64,000 nt of DNA from Sacculina carcini (taxonomy: Eukaryota > Arthropoda > Thecostraca > Sacculinidae), in contig OU696595.1 in assembly GCA_916048095.2 (NCBI GenBank), positions 583,001-647,000 on the forward strand, written 5' to 3'. Every line of letters starts with the position of its first letter. Position 1 is the first letter of the stretch. Shown here piece after piece: positions 59,853 to 64,000 of the stretch. The notes beneath the pieces were generated by a model. That model did not search any database, was not told the DNA's origin, and worked only from the letters and a program-made list of their open reading frames with translations. Made by a program: the position numbers and the translations under genes.

Positions 59853-60175
59853 TGTGGCGTTGTTGTCGAGTGGCGTGCGGTGTGACGTCATAGCGGTTCA
59901 CTTGAGCCGAGTGGTGCGAGGTATGACGTCGCACGTTACTGCGCGCTGATTGGCCGCGACTTGAGCCTAGTGCCGGAGGCGTGTATCAGCTGGCGTGTGT
60001 GAAGCTGGCTTTGCGAGCGGTCGAGCGTCATTCGGTGGGTGGCCTGTGCGTTCTAAGCATCGTTGCCGTGTGTTCGAGAATATTTCTGCTCGAGTGGACG
60101 AATTCTCGTCGTGTGCGCGGGTTACCTGCGCGAAGGTGAGAGGGCTTTGCCCCGTTGCTTCTCTGCTTGATTACA
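59853..60175 (+). repeat. 3' LTR of gypsy 6
   Basis: It starts TGTGGCGTTGTTGTCG right after a polypurine tract and ends GCTTGATTACA, with TG...CA ends and ~323 bp length. Two TGACGTCA-like motifs occur (about 59884-59890 and 59923-59930); they may be CREB/AP-1-type sites, which is an inference. Confidence 0.7.
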
Positions 60176-61083
60176 TATATACATAAAGAAGAAATTATTT
60201 GTCTGTCTGTGTATGTATGCTCGAATATGAGGTGACATAATTGCGCTGGTTCATGGTTCGCTGGTTCAATGATCAGGGGCTTCAAACGCAAACGAAGCGA
60301 TGGCTCATTTTTATGAAATAAAAATGTCCCGCGGGCAGCAATAAAACGTTCAATTTCACCGTGTAGAATAAATTCATATACAAAACTAATGGATTTGACT
60401 TCATGAACCAGAACGGATGGTGTTCGAGTTCTGAATTATTCCGCACGTCGGCCGGGTTTAAATATGAGGGGGGCTGAGTAAAAATATTTTGTCAAAATAA
60501 AATTAATAATAATGAAATTTAGACTTTTTAATTGATTAAGGTTTTTATGAGTTCGCCTTATTTATTTTTAATTTGCAATATTTTAATGAATTGTTCCACA
60601 CAACGGGCGGGTTTTAATGCGGTTTTAATGCTATATATATACATAAAGAAGGAATTATCTGTCTGTCTGTGTATGTATGCTTGAATATGAGGTGACATAA
60701 TTGCGCTGGTTCATGGTTCGCTGGTTCAATGATCATGGGCTTCAAACGCAATCGAAGCGATGGCTCATTTTTATGGAATAAAAATGTCCCGCGGGCAGCA
60801 ATAAAACGTTCAATTTCACCGTGTAGAATGAATTCATATACAAAACTAATGGATTTGATTTCAAGAACCAGAACGGATGGTGTTCGAGTTCTGAATTATT
60901 CCTCACGTCGGGCGGGTTTAAATATGAGGCGGGTTGAGTGAAAATATTTTGTCAAAATAAAATTAAAAATAATGAAATTTAGACTTTTTAATTGATTAAG
61001 GTTTTTATGAGTTCGCCTTATTTATTTTTAATTTGCAATATTTTTATGAATTGTTCCGCACAACGGGCGGGTTTTAATGCTAG
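60176..61083 (-). repeat. Two partial CCCGCCCG-family start units
   Basis: Two head-to-tail copies of the family's first ~450 bp (about 60176-60625 and 60630-61083) are inverted relative to the left arm. Each ends in the CTAGCATT or TTTTAATG start sequence. Both contain the TATATACATAAAGAAG and TCTGTCTGTCTGTGTATG modules. Confidence 0.7.
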
Positions 61084-63799
61084 TCTAAAATAAAAACATT
61101 CACATTTAGACTTTTCTATTGGTTATGACTTTTTATGGGTTTACTTTTTCTTTTTTAATTTCTAATAATTTTTTATTAATTCAATATTCATTTTACTCTA
61201 TTTATTGTTCTGCACAAAGGGCGGGTTTTAATGCTAGATGGTGATGTTGAGTTATAAATATATTTTGAAAACATAATGATGACAAATTAGTCATTTTTCA
61301 TTGTTTTGTGTCAGAGTTCTGAATTATTCAGCACGACGGGCAGGTTTAAATGGGATTTTTTTGGGTTTACTCTTTTCTTTACTAATTCATATTTATTTTC
61401 TCTTAAGAATTGAATACAAATTCAATAGTATGAACTGTTTCGCACGACGGGCGGGTTTACATGCTAGAATTTTCATTGTTTTGTACGTGTTAGTGTTCTG
61501 AATTATTCCGCACGACGGGTAGGCTTAAATATGAGGTGGATTAAGGGATAATATTTTGTCAAATTTATAATTAAAATATTCACATTTAGAGTTTATATTG
61601 GTGAACGTATTTACAGGTTAAATTTTTTGCTTTTAAATTTTTATACACTTTATTCTATGGATTGAATATGCAGTTTATTTTATGAATTGTTGAGCACGAC
61701 GGGCGGGTTTCAATATGAGGCGGGTTAAAGGAAAATAAGTTGTCAAAATAAAAATAAAAATAATAAAATTCAGACTTTTCAATTGAGTAAGATTTTAATG
61801 AGTATATCTGTTTCTTTTTTAATTTGCAATATGTTTATGAATCAAATATGAATTTCATTTTATGAATTGCTCCGCACAACTGGCGGGTTTCGATGCTAGA
61901 CGGTGATGTTAAGTTATAAAAATATTTTGGAAACATTATGATGAAAAAGTGTAGTCATTTTTCATTGTTTCGTGTCTAAGTTCTGAATTATTCAGCACGA
62001 CGGGCATGTATAAATATGAGGCGGTTTAGGCAAACTATTTTGTGAAAATAAATATAGAAATATAGAAATTTAGACTTTTTATGGGTTTACTCCACTCTTT
62101 TTTAATTCATATTCCTTTTCTCTTATGAATTGAATACAAATTTAATAGTATGAACTGTTTCGCACGACGGGCGGGTTTACATGTTAATCCAAAAAATAAC
62201 AACTGTATGAATATGATGCATTAGTGGAAGCATTAACCGGGAATTATGAGATAATATGATAATGGTGTATAATTATATCGCATTATGCAACAAATGTGAA
62301 TTTAGCTGCCTTACAGTTTGTTCCGATACTATATTGGCGGGTTGAGAGATAAGTATTGGTGGGCCGCGTGTTTGGGACCCCTGGGGTAGATAATCTCAGT
62401 CTTCTGATTACAAATTATTATCGAATCAGTATATTTTGTGATCACAAACTAATAAGTTGAATCATCTCAGACTAGGCTGAGTGCGGTCAAGATTGAATGG
62501 TTGGGTTGGGTTGGGTAGCTTTGACTCAGGTTATATTGGGTTTTATGATAGCGGAAAATATATAAATTTTAGCAATAAATATTATAGCGGTAAAAGTAAA
62601 AGAGTACTTGAGCAAATAATGTTGGGGAATCATGTTAATTATGTAATATATATAGCTTGGAAACATACTGATGAAAAGATTTCATCATCTTTCATTGTTT
62701 GTTTCGTGTTTGTGTTCTGAATTATACCACACGACGGGCAGATTTATATATCAAGCGGGTTGAGGGATAATATTTGTCATAATAAAAACAAAAATATTCA
62801 CATTTAGACTTTTCTATTGGTCAAGATATTTATAGGTTACATTTTTTGGTTTTCAATTTGTATTCAATATTGTATTCATTTGTATTCATTTTATGGATTT
62901 GATATGAATTTTATTGTATGAATTGTTCCGCACGACGTGCGGGTTTAAAAAAAGTGTTTTTTAGTTCATTTTTTCAAATGGTTCATTTAAAACATAGGTA
63001 ATTTTTTAAAAAATAAAAATGCTCCGCGGACAGCAACTATAGACAATAGAACGTTCAATTACCCCTGTAGAATTAATCCATACACAAAACCAATGGATTT
63101 GACTTCAAGATCCAGAACGGATCGTGTTCGAGTTCTGAATTATTCAGCACGACGGGCGGGTTTAAAAATGACTCAGGCGGACTGAGGGGAAATATTTTGT
63201 CGAAATAAGAATAATTAAACCTATAATTTTCAATAGATGAATATTTTTATGAGTGTACCCTATTTCATATATATTTTTCCATATTTTTATGAATTGAATA
63301 TGAATTTCATGTTATGAATTGCTCCGCACAACGGGCGGGTTTTAATGCTATATATATACATAAAGAAGAAATTATCTGTCTGTCTGTGTATGTATGCTTG
63401 AATATGAGGTGACATAATTGCGCTGGTTCATGGTTCGCTAGTTCAATGATCAGGGGCTTCAAACGCAAACGAAGCGATGGCTCATTTTTATGAAATAAAA
63501 ATGTCCCGCGGGCAGCAATAAAACGTTCAATTTCACCGTGTAGAATGAATTCATATACAAAACTAATGCATTTGACTTCAAGAACCAGAACGGATGGTGT
63601 TCGAGTTCTGAATTTTTCCGCACGTCGGCCGGGTTTAAATATGAGGCGGGCTGAGTGAAAATATTTTGTCAAAATAAAATTAAGAATAATGAAATTTAGA
63701 CTTTTTAATTGATTAAGGTTTTTATGAGTTTGCCTTATTTATTTTTAATTTGCAATATTTTTATGAATTGCTCCGCACAACGGGCGGGTTTTAATGCTA

Positions 63800-63800
<1 letters not shown>
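61084..63800 (-). repeat. CCCGCCCG-family copy R1, near-identical to L1 start
   Basis: Read inverted from 63800 it follows L1 from 30015 to ~34229, with a constant coordinate sum near 93815 until the hAT element of L1. It differs by only a few bases in the first 500 bp by eye. The GTCATAAC site is single at 61122-61129. After TTTATTTTAGA it stops and another family start abuts it. Confidence 0.85.
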
Positions 63801-63847
<47 letters not shown>

Positions 63848-64000
63848 CACCATACGCACATGTGTATGTGTATGTATATGTATATGCGTGTGTGGATTTT
63901 TGTATATAATGTGTTTACATTCACGTGCTGTGATCCTCCCTGTGCGGCAAAATAGTGTGTCACTGTTGTATATTGCGCGCTATTGTTTGGTGGCCTTTGT
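63801..64000. repeat. (TA)n tract and unassigned window end
   Basis: About 42 bp of TA repeats follow the outer end of R1. The last ~155 bp include a TG/TATG-rich stretch and otherwise show no gene. Confidence 0.7.

Larger units (their letters stand above)
59041..60175 (+). mobile_element. Gypsy element 6, 3' end with LTR
   Basis: GC-rich sequence within AT-rich repeats contains the integrase C-terminus, a polypurine tract (AAAAGCTGGGGGAGA, ending 59852) and one LTR (59853-60175). The 5' remainder is absent. Flanking repeat sequence (TTTTAATG at the left, TATATATACATAAAG at the right) is normally almost adjacent in this family, so the fragment occupies that junction. Confidence 0.75.

Overview
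The window looks like eukaryotic, invertebrate-metazoan nuclear DNA made almost entirely of nested, decayed transposable elements. The evidence is Ty3/gypsy, Jockey/I-type and CR1/L2-type retroelements, hAT and piggyBac DNA transposons, long (TA)n and (ACATAC)n microsatellites, and an intron-like splice donor after the one plausible host exon. The gypsy families would fit an arthropod such as a chelicerate or crustacean, but I cannot name the organism. I found no rRNA, tRNA, operon or CRISPR array.

Layout. 1-1792 is the 3' part of a LINE with RNase H, inserted into a minus-strand gypsy element (1793-5713) whose LTR is a 390-bp near-palindrome. 5982-9253 is a second gypsy element with both LTRs and a 5-bp target duplication; it carries one long gag-protease-integrase ORF and has lost RT/RNase H. 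9490-10080 is a hAT transposase relic. 11635-18927 is a third gypsy element (minus) whose LTR is split by a fourth (15612-18844, plus), which is also a single-frame gag-protease-integrase derivative without RT/RNase H. About 20.5-21.7 kb holds hAT debris. 21.7-26.2 kb is LINE A, interrupted by LINE B (22090-25006). A ~630-bp hexamer microsatellite then leads into LINE C (to ~30.0 kb).

30015-41075 and 53522-63800 are dominated by copies of one unclassified AT-rich repeat family with the recurring GC-rich core CCCGCCCGTCGTGCGG. Copies lie in opposite orientation on the two sides of a ~12.4-kb spacer, and the outermost ~2.7 kb of each side are almost identical. A 1489-bp hAT-like element with an 8-bp target duplication is present in the left copy, and its empty site is preserved in the right copy. 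The family ends in a (GACA)n microsatellite, a small hairpin and a TA-rich tail, which recalls pearl/DINE-type (Helentron-related) elements.

The spacer (41-53.5 kb) holds another hexamer microsatellite, a 1142-bp hAT derivative with an 8-bp target duplication, the one candidate host exon (43607-44073, minus, type II membrane protein start), and a minus-strand gypsy element (about 45439-52776) with 309-bp LTRs. A piggyBac element (47139-49493, TTAA duplication) sits exactly between the RNase H and integrase parts of that gypsy element. 59041-60175 is the 3' end of a further gypsy element embedded in the repeat family.

These genes do not form a pathway. The window is a record of insertion order, and target duplications, empty sites and rejoined reading frames allow much of that order to be read. 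All alignments here are by eye; identities and boundaries are approximate unless a duplication fixes them.
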